NCBI RefSeq assembly: GCF_001956585.1
Contig: NZ_MSRR01000004.1
Span: forward strand, 90,737-154,736
Direction: 5' to 3'
Origin: Actinomyces naeslundii
GTDB taxonomy: Bacteria > Actinomycetota > Actinomycetes > Actinomycetales > Actinomycetaceae
DNA: 64,000 nt
This document shows, one piece after another, positions 46,429 to 54,817 of this stretch. The notes beneath the pieces were generated by a model. It saw only the letters and a program-made list of their open reading frames with translations, did not search any database and had not been told where the DNA came from. The translations under genes were made by a program, and so were the position numbers. Each line of letters starts with the position of its first letter. Positions within the stretch are counted from its first letter, which is position 1.

Positions 46429-47547
46429 TCAGGCGCGCCAGGCCTGAGCCAGCATCTCGTAGGAGCGGCGCCGCAGGGCCGGGTCGTGGGCGTAGGTGAC
46501 CACGAGGATCTCGTCGAGGTCCCAGCGGTCGGCCAGCTCGCGCAGGCGGGCGGCGACGTCGTCGGCCGTTCCGACAAAGGACAGGGACATGGCCGTCTCA
46601 ACCGCGGCCTCCCTGCCGAGCGCGTAGGCGCGCCAGGCCTGCGGGTCCTCAGTGGGCGGGTCGAGAGGGGCGGGCCGGTTGCCGACGATGCGGGCGGCAG
46701 CGGCCATGGCGGTGCTGAACAGGAAGCTGGCCTCATCCTGGCTGGGGGCCACCATGACGTTGACTGCGGCCGCGACTCGGGGAACGGGCCGAAGGGCCTG
46801 CTGGGCACCCTGAGCCTCCTCCGCCTGCGACTCCAGGACGGAGCGGTAGGTGGCGATGGCCGCCTCGGCCTGGACCGGGGCGAAGTGCGAGGCGACGGCG
46901 AAGGGCAGCCCGAGCCTGCCGGCCACACGCGCCCCGTTGACGGAGGAGCCGAGCACCCACACGGTCGGGTGGGTGCCCTCGCCCGGGATGGCCCTGACCC
47001 GGGGGGCGTCGGGCCCGGGCATCTGGGCGGCGACGTCAGGAGCACTGGACGCACCCAGGAGGAGGGAACCGGGGAGCCGTTCCGGTACGGGCTCGTCACC
47101 GAGGTAGGTGAGGATCTCGAGGATCTCCTCGGCGAAGCGGCCCGGGTCGGAGGCACCTCGACGCAGCGCTGCGGCCGTGAGCCGGTCCGTGCCCGGAGCG
47201 CGTCCCAGCCCCAGCTCGACCCGGCCGGGGTAGAGGGTGGCGAGGGTGCCGATCTGCTCGGCGACGACGAGCGGAGCGTGGTTGGGCAGCATGATCCCGC
47301 CGGAGGCGACACCCAGGCGTTCGGTGGCCGCCAGGACCTGCCCCATGAGGACGATGGTCGCCGAGGACAGGTAGGTGGTCGAGCCGTGATGCTCGGCCAG
47401 CCAGAAGTGCTCGTAGCCGGCGACGTCGGCGGCTCGAGCGAGGGCGATCATGTCGGTAAGCGCGTCGGTGCGGCTGTGTCCGGCGCTGACGGGGACCATG
47501 TCCATGACGGACAGAACGGGTGCGGCCCGCCTTTCGGGCTGACTCAT
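46429..47547 (-). CDS. LLM-class flavin-dependent oxidoreductase
   Basis: 372-residue bacterial-luciferase-like TIM barrel. Typical motifs: FWLAEHHGSTTYLSSATIV, GVASGGIMLPNHAPLVVAEQ and LYPGRVELGLGRAPGTDR. It would use FMNH2/F420-type cofactors to oxidise an unknown substrate. Single gene between the peptide importer and bioY; the 186 bases before it carry no gene. Confidence 0.88.
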   Translation of the reverse strand: MSQPERRAAPVLSVMDMVPVSAGHSRTDALTDMIALARAADVAGYEHFWLAEHHGSTTYLSSATIVLMGQVLAATERLGVASGGIMLPNHAPLVVAEQIGTLATLYPGRVELGLGRAPGTDRLTAAALRRGASDPGRFAEEILEILTYLGDEPVPERLPGSLLLGASSAPDVAAQMPGPDAPRVRAIPGEGTHPTVWVLGSSVNGARVAGRLGLPFAVASHFAPVQAEAAIATYRSVLESQAEEAQGAQQALRPVPRVAAAVNVMVAPSQDEASFLFSTAMAAAARIVGNRPAPLDPPTEDPQAWRAYALGREAAVETAMSLSFVGTADDVAARLRELADRWDLDEILVVTYAHDPALRRRSYEMLAQAWRA

Positions 47548-47594
47548 ACCGGCACTCTAACCCGCACCGGCCGCCCCGAAGCGGGCCTTGAGAC

Positions 47595-47634
47595 CCGTGT
47601 GCCCCGCCGAGCAAGGGCCCGGCGGGGCACACGG
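47595..47634. terminator. Perfect 15-bp hairpin between bioY and the LLM gene
   Basis: CCGTGTGCCCCGCCG (47595-47609) pairs perfectly with 47620-47634 around a 10-base loop. It lies 20 bases past the bioY stop on the minus strand, so it probably terminates bioY; no T-run. Confidence 0.65.
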
Positions 47635-47653
47635 AGGGCCTGAGCCACGAGGA

Positions 47654-48241
47654 TCAGTGAAGCCGGCCGCGGGCGGGCAGCAGCCCGGTGGCGACCAGGG
47701 ACTTGAGGATGTCGCCCACGATGAAGGGGACCACCCCCATGCTCAGGGCGGCACCCCAGCTGGCACCGGTGGCGATCTTCAGCCAGACGATGCCGGGGAC
47801 GTAGACCGAGGCGGAGGCCAGCAGCATGAGGCCGACGCCGGTGGCGACCCGACGAGCCGTCGAGCCGGAGTGACTCGACCACACGGAGGCGGCGCGTCCG
47901 GCGATGGCGGCGATGAGGACGTAGCCGATGACGTAGCCGAAGGTGACCACGACGCCACTGCTCCAGCCGGCCAGGACCGGGGCGCCGACGGCGGCCAGGG
48001 CTCCGAGCAGCAGCGCGGACAGGGCGCCGCGGCGCGAGCCCAGAACGGCACCGACACCCAGGGCGGCGAAGGTACCCATGGAGATCGGCACGGGGGTGAA
48101 GGGCAGAGGGATCGAGATCTGGCCGATGAGGGTCAGGGCGACCGTGCCGGCCAGGACCAGCCCGACCTCACGAACACGAGCAAGTGCGGGACTGAGGGCG
48201 AGGCTGTCAGCAGCAGATGTGGAGGAGGGTTTGGTGACCAT
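47654..48241 (-). CDS. bioY: Biotin transporter substrate-capture protein BioY
   Basis: 195-residue, six-helix S component of an ECF-type vitamin importer. Family motifs: LIGQISIPLPFTPVPISMGT, GAVLGSRRGALSALLLG, ASVYVPGIVWLK and MGVVPFIVGDILKSLVATGL. No bioM/bioN beside it, so it must share an ATPase module or act alone. No biotin operon follows; the organism probably imports rather than makes biotin, but that cannot be judged from one window. Confidence 0.95.
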   Translation of the reverse strand: MVTKPSSTSAADSLALSPALARVREVGLVLAGTVALTLIGQISIPLPFTPVPISMGTFAALGVGAVLGSRRGALSALLLGALAAVGAPVLAGWSSGVVVTFGYVIGYVLIAAIAGRAASVWSSHSGSTARRVATGVGLMLLASASVYVPGIVWLKIATGASWGAALSMGVVPFIVGDILKSLVATGLLPARGRLH

Positions 48242-48381
48242 GTCTCAACCCTACGGGTAGCGACGGCGATGTGAACGACCGGATCCCACCGAAGCACCAC
48301 ACCACCATTTGTAGGAACCCCACAAAGAATATGGGGCTGTTCCCCTTCAATACTGCACTAGATAGGTGGTTTTCACAGTTC

Positions 48382-49398
48382 TTACAGGTGCCCCTCGATC
48401 CAGGTGAGGATGTCGCCGGTGACCTGGTCCCGGTTGGTCTCATTGAGGAGCTCGTGGCGTCCGCCCGGGTAGAGGATGACGGAGACCTCGCGCACACCGG
48501 CACGGCGGTAGAGGGTGGCGGCCCGCTGGACGCCCCGCCCCATGGCGCCGACCGGGTCCCGATCACCGGAGGCCAGGAGCATCGGCAGCCCTGCGGGCAC
48601 CGCGGCGGCATGAGAAACAGTATTGACGGCACCCTGCCCGGCCACGAGGTCGCGGAAGAAGCTGGCGGCGCACACGAACCCGCACCAGGGGTCGGCGACG
48701 TAACGGTCGACCTCCTTGGTGTCCCGGCTGATCCAGTCGGCCTCGGTGCGGTTGGGGGCGAAGTGCCGCTGGTAGGGGCCGAAGGCGAGCGCATTGAGCA
48801 GGCGGGAGGGGTGACGCGGGCCCCGCAACCGGGACTCCCCGGCACAGATCGCCGTTGCGGGCCGGGTCAACGCGCCGGTCCCGGCGCCGGTCCCCAGCAG
48901 AATGAGTCCGGCCAGCTCACCGCCACGGCGCGTGGCCAGGTCTCGCGCCAGGAAGGAGCCCCAGGAGTGGCCCAGGAGGAAGACGGGGACGCCGGGCCAG
49001 GCCCGCCGAGCCGCGTCCAGCACGGTAACCATGTCAGCCACGACCGTCTCCCAGCCGTCCTGCTCGGCGACGAAGCCGAAACTATCGGCAGAGGCGGTGG
49101 CCCCGTGACCGCGGTGGTCCTCAGCCAGGACAGCGTATCCCTCCTCCACCGCGGAGGCGGCGAAGCGGGCGTAGCGCGAGGCATGCTCGGCCATGCCGTG
49201 GGAGATGAGGATGATGCCCCGGGGACGGGCGGCGCCGGCCATCTGCGGGTGCGGCGTCACCATGGTGCGGACCCCGGCGCCGTCCTCGGGCACGTCCGAC
49301 ACCCGCAGGGAGCCATCGATAAGCCACTCGGGGAGCCAGATGTGGACAACCAGACGCGTTCCGTCGTCGGCCGTGAGCCGAGTAAGGCTGGTCTGCAT
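48382..49398 (-). CDS. Alpha/beta hydrolase, monoacylglycerol lipase/lysophospholipase-like
   Basis: 338 residues. Nucleophile elbow GHSWGSF with Ser; oxyanion-side ISHGMAEHASRYA is the HG-x-x-EH motif of serine aminopeptidase S33/lysophospholipase proteins; late Asp in LASGDRDPVGAMG and His in YPGGRHELLNETN complete the triad. Cytoplasmic, no signal peptide. GAGGAGG before ATG 49398 decides the start over two upstream ATG codons. Substrate probably a monoacyl lipid. Confidence 0.88.
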   Translation of the reverse strand: MQTSLTRLTADDGTRLVVHIWLPEWLIDGSLRVSDVPEDGAGVRTMVTPHPQMAGAARPRGIILISHGMAEHASRYARFAASAVEEGYAVLAEDHRGHGATASADSFGFVAEQDGWETVVADMVTVLDAARRAWPGVPVFLLGHSWGSFLARDLATRRGGELAGLILLGTGAGTGALTRPATAICAGESRLRGPRHPSRLLNALAFGPYQRHFAPNRTEADWISRDTKEVDRYVADPWCGFVCAASFFRDLVAGQGAVNTVSHAAAVPAGLPMLLASGDRDPVGAMGRGVQRAATLYRRAGVREVSVILYPGGRHELLNETNRDQVTGDILTWIEGHL

Positions 49399-49761
49399 CG
49401 GATCCTCCTCAGGCAGCATCATCACATGGGGCGTCGGTCACGCACAGGTCGGCATCGGTCATCATTGATCGTGCCGACGACTGACGATCGGCGGCGGTGC
49501 AGGTCTCCCGGGCACGGGCCCTGCGGCCTCCCGCCTCCCCTAGGGAGAAGCCTAGTTCTCCGATGTCGAGCCGGCAGCGTTACCGCAGAAGTGAATCGCG
49601 GCAGGCCCGCTGCGGAGGTTTCCACGGATGAACATTGATGACTGACTGTCCGGGAGCATTACCTAAAATCCTGAGGGTTTCATGAAACTTCCCCTTTGGT
49701 AACCCGGCTGTTTTCTCCCTTGCTCCCCGCGCCCGGTCCCGCCTGGTCTACGGTGGCCGCC
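49399..49761. other. 363-bp divergent intergenic region
   Basis: No credible ORF. Contains the perfect 12-bp palindrome GTTTCATGAAAC at 49677-49688, about 75 bases before the NUDIX start, and a small hairpin GGAGAA...TTCTCC around 49546-49562. The stretch 49650-49720 is AT-richer and probably holds the NUDIX promoter. Confidence 0.45.
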
Positions 49762-50328
49762 ATGGCCGCCCACTCCTTCACTCTCGTTCCCGCCGCCTAC
49801 GTCTACCTCCTGCGCCCGGCTCCCGACTCCCCTCGCGACCGGGACGGGGCGGCGAGCGCCTCGACCCAGGTGCTCCTCCAGCTGCGACGGAACACCGGGT
49901 ACATGGACGGGCACTGGGCCTGCGGCGCCTCGGGCCACGTCGAGGCCGCCGAGAGCGTCGTCGAGACGGCCCTGCGCGAGACCCGAGAGGAACTCGGCCT
50001 TGCCGCGGCCGCCGCGGACCTGAACCCGCTGACGGCGATGCACCGCAGCAATGACCTGGGCGGTGCCGCCCTGGAGCAGCGCGTCGACCTGTTCTTCACA
50101 CTGCGCACCTGGGAGGGCACGCCGGCCGTGCGCGAGCCGTCCAAGAACGCGGGCCTGCGCTGGTTCCCGCTGACCGGGCTGCCCGACCTGGTACCGCCCC
50201 ACGAGCGCTACGTCCTGACCCTGCTGGCCGGCGCCCTCGACGGCGGCACGCCGGTGCCCCCGATCACCACCTTCGGTTTCGACACCGGCCAGGACATCGC
50301 TCACTACGGCGTCGCCCTGCCGCACTGA
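49762..50328 (+). CDS. NUDIX hydrolase
   Basis: 188 residues. A complete Nudix box occupies residues 58-80 (GHVEAAESVVETALRETREE then LGL), giving the Mg-binding Glu residues. It hydrolyses a nucleoside diphosphate linked to another group, substrate unknown. The start at 49762 places the strand LVPAAYVYLL right at the N-terminus as usual; an in-frame start at 49696 is less likely. Convergent with the patatin gene, two bases apart. Confidence 0.9.
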   Translation: MAAHSFTLVPAAYVYLLRPAPDSPRDRDGAASASTQVLLQLRRNTGYMDGHWACGASGHVEAAESVVETALRETREELGLAAAAADLNPLTAMHRSNDLGGAALEQRVDLFFTLRTWEGTPAVREPSKNAGLRWFPLTGLPDLVPPHERYVLTLLAGALDGGTPVPPITTFGFDTGQDIAHYGVALPH

Positions 50329-50330
50329 CC

Positions 50331-51302
50331 TCAGCCAGCGAGGAATGCCTCGATGGCGGGCAGCTCGCGGCGGGCCTGGGCCAGGCCGGCCTCGAAGGCG
50401 GTGACGATGCGGTCGTAGCGAAGCTCGCCGTTGGTGATGGGCATGCGCTCAGGCCGGAAGAGGTAGACACGTCCCTGACTGCTCAGCTCCTCGAGCTCGT
50501 CGACAGTGCGGTTGTAGTTCTCGGGGCGGTCGATGACCGCCTGGATGAGGGCCGGGTAACGGGAGTAGAGCCGCTGGAGGACCTCGATCTCATGGCGCCG
50601 CATGGGCGGCTTGCGGTAGCCCTCGGGACGGGTCATGACCACGAGCAGCTTGTCGTAGCCGTCGGCGCGGGCGGCGTCGACGGCGAACCCGCCGGTGGGT
50701 CCGACGGCACCGTCCATGTAGGGGGCACCGTCGACCTCGACCATGGGCATGAGCACCGGCATCGACGACGACGCCCGGGCCCGTACCAGCAGGTCACCCA
50801 TGGTGGGCATGTCCTCCAGGCCCCAGTAGACCTCTTCGCCGGTGTCGCAGCGGAAGGCGCCCAAGCGCACCGTGGCCGGTGAGGCGGCGAAGGTCTCCCA
50901 GTCGAAGGGGATGGACTCGTCGGGCGCGGAGGTGTGCAGGTAGATGTGCTCGGAGTTGAAGTAGCCCTTACCGGCCACGAAGCTGCCCCAGCCTCCGGCC
51001 TTGGGGTCAGTGGTCAGCCCCAGGTAGGCCTCTCGGGTGCGCCAGGTGTCCCGGGAGACGAAGTTGCAGGTGTTCGTGCAGCCCGCCGAGATGCCGCCGA
51101 CCCAGGGGAAGGAGAGTCCGGCCTCCAGCATGACGCGCACGAGGCCGGCCGTGTAGGCACCGCGCATGCCGCCGCTTTCGAAGACGAGGGCGACGTCGTC
51201 GGGGCCATGAGTGACAGGGGCGGGCCGGTGATTGGGGTCGGAGACGGGGACGGGCCGTTGGACAGGGCCGGAGACGGGGACGGGGACGGGGCGCGAGCTC
51301 AC
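50331..51302 (-). CDS. Patatin-like phospholipase family protein
   Basis: About 323 residues. Oxyanion motif ESGGMRGAYTAG, nucleophile elbow GISAGC (GxSxG with Ser), and the dyad Asp in MDGAVGPTGG. Bacterial patatin of the RssA/YjjU type; lipid acyl hydrolase. A Pro/Val-rich leader (RPVPVPVSGPVQRPVPV) encoded by a short GC repeat precedes the domain. The start is uncertain: GTG 51302 is used, ATG 51356 is possible; longer readings collide with the divergent gene. Confidence 0.85.
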   Translation of the reverse strand: MSSRPVPVPVSGPVQRPVPVSDPNHRPAPVTHGPDDVALVFESGGMRGAYTAGLVRVMLEAGLSFPWVGGISAGCTNTCNFVSRDTWRTREAYLGLTTDPKAGGWGSFVAGKGYFNSEHIYLHTSAPDESIPFDWETFAASPATVRLGAFRCDTGEEVYWGLEDMPTMGDLLVRARASSSMPVLMPMVEVDGAPYMDGAVGPTGGFAVDAARADGYDKLLVVMTRPEGYRKPPMRRHEIEVLQRLYSRYPALIQAVIDRPENYNRTVDELEELSSQGRVYLFRPERMPITNGELRYDRIVTAFEAGLAQARRELPAIEAFLAG

Positions 51303-51390
51303 GCCCGGGAGCCTATGGGTTACATGGTGCGATCGCACGGGTGATTCCCGCCCCATGTCTGCCGGGCGGTCGGGAGAGTAGCGTGAGGCC

Positions 51391-52497
51391 ATGAGCACCT
51401 CGAGCACGCCGCACTTTCTTGAGCCAATGACCATGCGCGGGCTGACCGCCCGCAACCGCCTGTGGCTGCCGCCCATGTGCATGTACACGGTTGAGGCGCA
51501 GGACGGCGTCGTCACCGACTGGCACGTGACCCACTACGCCAGCCGCGCGGTGGGCGGTTTCGGCACGGTCATCGTGGAGGCCACGGCGGTCACCCCGGAG
51601 GGGCGCCTGTCCCCCAACGACCTGGGGCTGTGGTCGGATGAGCAGGTCGCCGGCCAGCGCCGCCTCGTGGAGGCGATCCACGCCGGCGGGGCCCTGGCGG
51701 GTATCCAGATCGGGCACGGCGGACGCAAGTCGGGGACCCCTCCGTGGCGCCCCAAGGTGGAGGGCGCACGCACCGGCACCCTGGAGGGCTGGGAGCTGCT
51801 GGCCCCCAGCGCGATCCCCTTCCCCCATCACGCGGTTCCCAGCGAGCTGGACGAGGCCGGGATCGGTCGAATCGCGGAGGCCTTCGCGGCGGCCGCGCGG
51901 CGCGCCGTCGAAGCCGGCTACGACGTCGTCGAGATCCACGGCGCCCACGGCTACCTCATCCACGAGTTCCGCTCCGCCCTGTCCAACCAGCGCACCGACT
52001 CCTACGGCGGAAGCGTGGAGAACAGGCAGCGCTTCCCGCTCGAGGTGGTGCGGGCCGTACGCGAGGCCATCGGGTCGCAGACGGTGCTCGACATCCGCCT
52101 GTCGGCCTCGGACTGGGCCGAGGGCGGCGTCACCGGCGAAGAGACCGCCGCCTTCAGCCGCGAGCTGGTGGAGGCCGGCGTTGACGTCCTACACATCTCC
52201 AGCGGCGGGAACGTCCCGGCCGCGGTGCCGGTGGGACCCGGTTACCAGCTGCCGCTGGCCCAGCAAGTCAAGCAGGCCGTCGCCGGTAGCGACGTCCCGG
52301 TGGTGGGCGTGGGTCTCATCGAGGAGGCGGCCCAGGCCGAGCAGGCACTCATCTCCGGGCAGGCCGATGCGATCGCCGTGGGCAGGGCCGCCCTGCGCGA
52401 CCCCTACCTGCCGCTGCGCTGGGCGGCCGACCTGGGGGTCCGCTCCTGGGACGAGGCCCCCTGGCCCATCCAGTACTGGCGCGGCACCTGGAGCTGA
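51391..52497 (+). CDS. Old yellow enzyme family NADH:flavin oxidoreductase
   Basis: 368-residue FMN TIM barrel of the YqjM/thermophilic-like OYE class: FLEPMTMRGLTARNRLWLPP and MCMYTVEAQDG at the start, GIQIGHGGRKSG, EIHGAHGYLIHEFRSALSNQ, DSYGGSVENRQRFP, and VGVGLIEEAAQAEQALISG. It reduces activated C=C bonds of electrophiles such as quinones and enones. It precedes an HxlR regulator and a quinone oxidoreductase, suggesting an electrophile-stress group. Confidence 0.93.
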   Translation: MSTSSTPHFLEPMTMRGLTARNRLWLPPMCMYTVEAQDGVVTDWHVTHYASRAVGGFGTVIVEATAVTPEGRLSPNDLGLWSDEQVAGQRRLVEAIHAGGALAGIQIGHGGRKSGTPPWRPKVEGARTGTLEGWELLAPSAIPFPHHAVPSELDEAGIGRIAEAFAAAARRAVEAGYDVVEIHGAHGYLIHEFRSALSNQRTDSYGGSVENRQRFPLEVVRAVREAIGSQTVLDIRLSASDWAEGGVTGEETAAFSRELVEAGVDVLHISSGGNVPAAVPVGPGYQLPLAQQVKQAVAGSDVPVVGVGLIEEAAQAEQALISGQADAIAVGRAALRDPYLPLRWAADLGVRSWDEAPWPIQYWRGTWS

Positions 52498-52525
52498 GCG
52501 AGTCCTCGGTCTGCCCTCCACCAGT

Positions 52526-52537
52526 ACTATCTCCTGG
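52526..52537. promoter_or_regulatory. Possible HxlR half-site upstream of the HxlR gene
   Basis: ACTATCTCCT just upstream of the HxlR gene resembles the left arm of the dyad ACTATC-TTCTT-GATAGT found before the quinone reductase gene, which suggests autoregulation by the same protein. Confidence 0.35.
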
Positions 52538-52584
52538 GAAGTCCTCAGTCGCATGCGACGTATCCATCTTCTGGAGGTAGATCC

Positions 52585-52971
52585 TTGGGCAGCAGTGATT
52601 CGACGGTTCCCAGCACGCAGAGGCACCGCGGGGACGTGTACTCCTCGCAGTGCCCGTGCCGCGATCTTCTGGACGTCGTGGCCAACAAGTGGTCCGCACT
52701 GGCCATCGGCGCACTGGCCGAGGGACCGTTGCGCTTCGGGGAGCTGCAACGGCGCCTTCAAGGAATCTCGCCGAAGGTACTGACCGCTACGCTGCGCCGG
52801 TTGGAGGACCACGGACTCGTGCACCGCGAGGTGATCCCAGAGGTTCCTCTTCACGTGGAGTACTCCCTGACGGAGGTCGGCCGGAGCGCCGTCGAACCGG
52901 TATTCGCGCTTCGGGAATGGGCCGAGTCCCGATACGCGCATGCGCTGACTCACGCGAGGTCGACGCCGTAG
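52585..52971 (+). CDS. HxlR-family (DUF24) redox-sensing regulator
   Basis: 128 residues. N-terminal CPCRDLLDVVANKWSALAI carries the conserved Cys that senses quinones/diamide in the QorR, YodB and HypR proteins, here as a Cys-Pro-Cys pair; the winged helix follows (LRFGELQRRLQGISPKVLTA, RRLEDHGLVHREV). TTG 52585 is the start, with GGAGGT seven bases upstream. Likely represses the quinone oxidoreductase gene 300 bases downstream and perhaps itself. Confidence 0.9.
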   Translation: MGSSDSTVPSTQRHRGDVYSSQCPCRDLLDVVANKWSALAIGALAEGPLRFGELQRRLQGISPKVLTATLRRLEDHGLVHREVIPEVPLHVEYSLTEVGRSAVEPVFALREWAESRYAHALTHARSTP

Positions 52972-53146
52972 GTCGTGTGTCGACGTGAAGACGACTCCCA
53001 GAGCAATGCCCCGGGGAATCGCCACTGCGCACAGTTCGTCGGGAACGCACCTGAGCCCTCGGCATCGGACTCTAGGGTGCCGCGGGCCTACGGCGCACCC
53101 ACGAGTCCCTGGGCATTCGGACGTCGTCACGGCTGACACACCAGCA

Positions 53147-53172
53147 CCCCACTATCTTCTTGATAGTAGGGG
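53147..53172. promoter_or_regulatory. Dyad operator before the quinone oxidoreductase gene
   Basis: CCCC-ACTATC-TTCTT-GATAGT-A-GGGG: ten paired positions with one bulged A. The TACT/AGTA-like arms resemble operators of DUF24/HxlR regulators. Located ~100 bases before ATG 53270. Confidence 0.55.
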
Positions 53173-53269
53173 TCATTGCGGGTAACCACTTTCTTCTGAC
53201 TACGGTCTGTGCTCGTTGACGGTGCACTTCCGTCGAACCTGGCACAAGCCGATGAGCAAGGAGCTATCG

Positions 53270-54310
53270 ATGCCCTCAAGCAGCCCCGACACCCAACGCA
53301 CCATGACCGCTGTCGTCACTCGATCCGGTGGCTCAGTGGACATCCCGGATGTCCTGGTCGATGCCACCGTCCCCGCCCCAGCGGCTCCCACTGGCCACGA
53401 CATCCTCGTGGAGGTCAAGGCACTGTCCGTCAACCCCGTTGACGTCAAAGTGCGCGCCGCCCTCAACCATGCCGGCGGTGAGGAACGCATCCTGGGATGG
53501 GATGCAGCGGGGACAGTCATCGCGGTCGGCGAGCAGACCACTCTCTTCCAGCCCGGCGATGACGTCTACTACGCCGGAGCACTGGAGCGTCCCGGCTCCT
53601 ACGGACAGCTGCAGCTCGTGGACGAACGCATCGTTGGACCGAAGCCGAGCTCGTTGGACTATGCAAGTGCGGCGGCACTGCCCCTGACCTCGCTCACCGC
53701 GTGGGAGGCTCTTTTCGACAAGCTCCACCTGAGCAGGGACTCCGCAGGCACGATCCTCGTGCTGGGAGCCGCAGGAGGGGTGGGCTCCATGGTGATCCAA
53801 CTGACCAAGGCCCTCACTGATGTCTCCGTCATCGCCACTGCCTCACGTGAGGAGTCCCGCGACTGGGTCCGGTCGCTGGGTGCCGACGCAGTGGTGGACC
53901 ACTTCGCCGAGGACCTCGCGCAGCAGGTTCTCGCCATCGCACCGGACGGCGTCGACTACGTCTTCACCCCGCAGAGCCGAGGGCGCGTGCCGCTGCTGAC
54001 CACGGTGGTTCGTCCTTTCGGGGAGATCGTCGCCATCGACGACGAGCGGGACCTGGACCTGTACGCGCTCAAGGACAAGGCCATCTCATGGCACTGGGAG
54101 TTCATGTTCGCCCGCCCCAGGCACGGCTACGACCTCATCACCCAGCACCACATCCTCTCCACCGTCGCCGAGCTCATCGACAGTGGAAGGATCCGTAGCA
54201 CTGCGTCCCAGACGCTCACGCCTCGCAATGCTGCGCAGATACGGGCAGCTCACCGCCTCATCGAGAGCGGGCGCACGGTGGGAAAGATCGTTGTGACCGA
54301 CGCCGGCTGA
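53270..54310 (+). CDS. Zinc-free NADPH:quinone oxidoreductase-like dehydrogenase
   Basis: 346 residues of the medium-chain dehydrogenase/ zeta-crystallin-like group: LVEVKALSVNPVDVKVRAA, GWDAAGTVIAVG, then the Rossmann motif VLGAAGGVGSMVIQLTKAL. No Zn-binding Cys set, so a quinone reductase rather than an alcohol dehydrogenase. AAGGAG six bases before ATG 53270 decides the start over ATG 53252. Controlled, by position and operator, by the HxlR protein. Confidence 0.9.
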   Translation: MPSSSPDTQRTMTAVVTRSGGSVDIPDVLVDATVPAPAAPTGHDILVEVKALSVNPVDVKVRAALNHAGGEERILGWDAAGTVIAVGEQTTLFQPGDDVYYAGALERPGSYGQLQLVDERIVGPKPSSLDYASAAALPLTSLTAWEALFDKLHLSRDSAGTILVLGAAGGVGSMVIQLTKALTDVSVIATASREESRDWVRSLGADAVVDHFAEDLAQQVLAIAPDGVDYVFTPQSRGRVPLLTTVVRPFGEIVAIDDERDLDLYALKDKAISWHWEFMFARPRHGYDLITQHHILSTVAELIDSGRIRSTASQTLTPRNAAQIRAAHRLIESGRTVGKIVVTDAG

Positions 54311-54359
54311 GTCGACCGAATCGAAACCGAAGCGGGCCCCGATCGCCATACGCAGCGGG

Positions 54360-54815
54360 CTATCCGACGGCGTCGAGGTAGAGCCAGCGGCCGGCGCGGC
54401 GGGTGAAGCGGGAGCGCTCGTGCAGGGCATCGTCCACCACTCCCCCGCGCCCGTCGCCGCTGCGGTAGGTGGCGGTGAACTCCACGATGCCGGTCTCGTC
54501 GTCCGCCCCGCCGTCGACGGTCTCGTGGATGGTCAGTCCCGTCCACCGGGTCCCGGGGTGGCAGTAGGGCCCCTCGGGGCGGGTGCGCGGGTGCCAGGTG
54601 CGGAAGAGATAGTCCTCGTCGCCGACGACGAAGGCCGTGTAGCGCGAGCGCATGAGTGCCTGGGCGGTGGGCGCCGGGGCGCCGTCGTGGAGCGGCTCGC
54701 AGCACTGGGCGTAAGTGCGCCCGCTGCCGCAGGGGCAGAGGTCGGCGCCGTGCACACCGGCGGCACGGATCGGCGAGTCCACCCGGTCCCTGCGGCCGAC
54801 TCGCTTCCCCGCCAC
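54360..54815 (-). CDS. ychJ: YchJ-family SEC-C motif protein
   Basis: 151 residues. SEC-C motif DLCPCGSGRTYAQCCEPLH (zinc-binding CxC...CC) at ~27-44, then the YchJ middle domain (AQALMRSRYTAFVVGDEDYL) with WTGLTIHE and VEFTATYRS. Function unknown. The GTG start lies two bases after the aminopeptidase stop, so it is co-expressed with it. Confidence 0.9.
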   Translation of the reverse strand: MAGKRVGRRDRVDSPIRAAGVHGADLCPCGSGRTYAQCCEPLHDGAPAPTAQALMRSRYTAFVVGDEDYLFRTWHPRTRPEGPYCHPGTRWTGLTIHETVDGGADDETGIVEFTATYRSGDGRGGVVDDALHERSRFTRRAGRWLYLDAVG

Positions 54816-54817
54816 GC

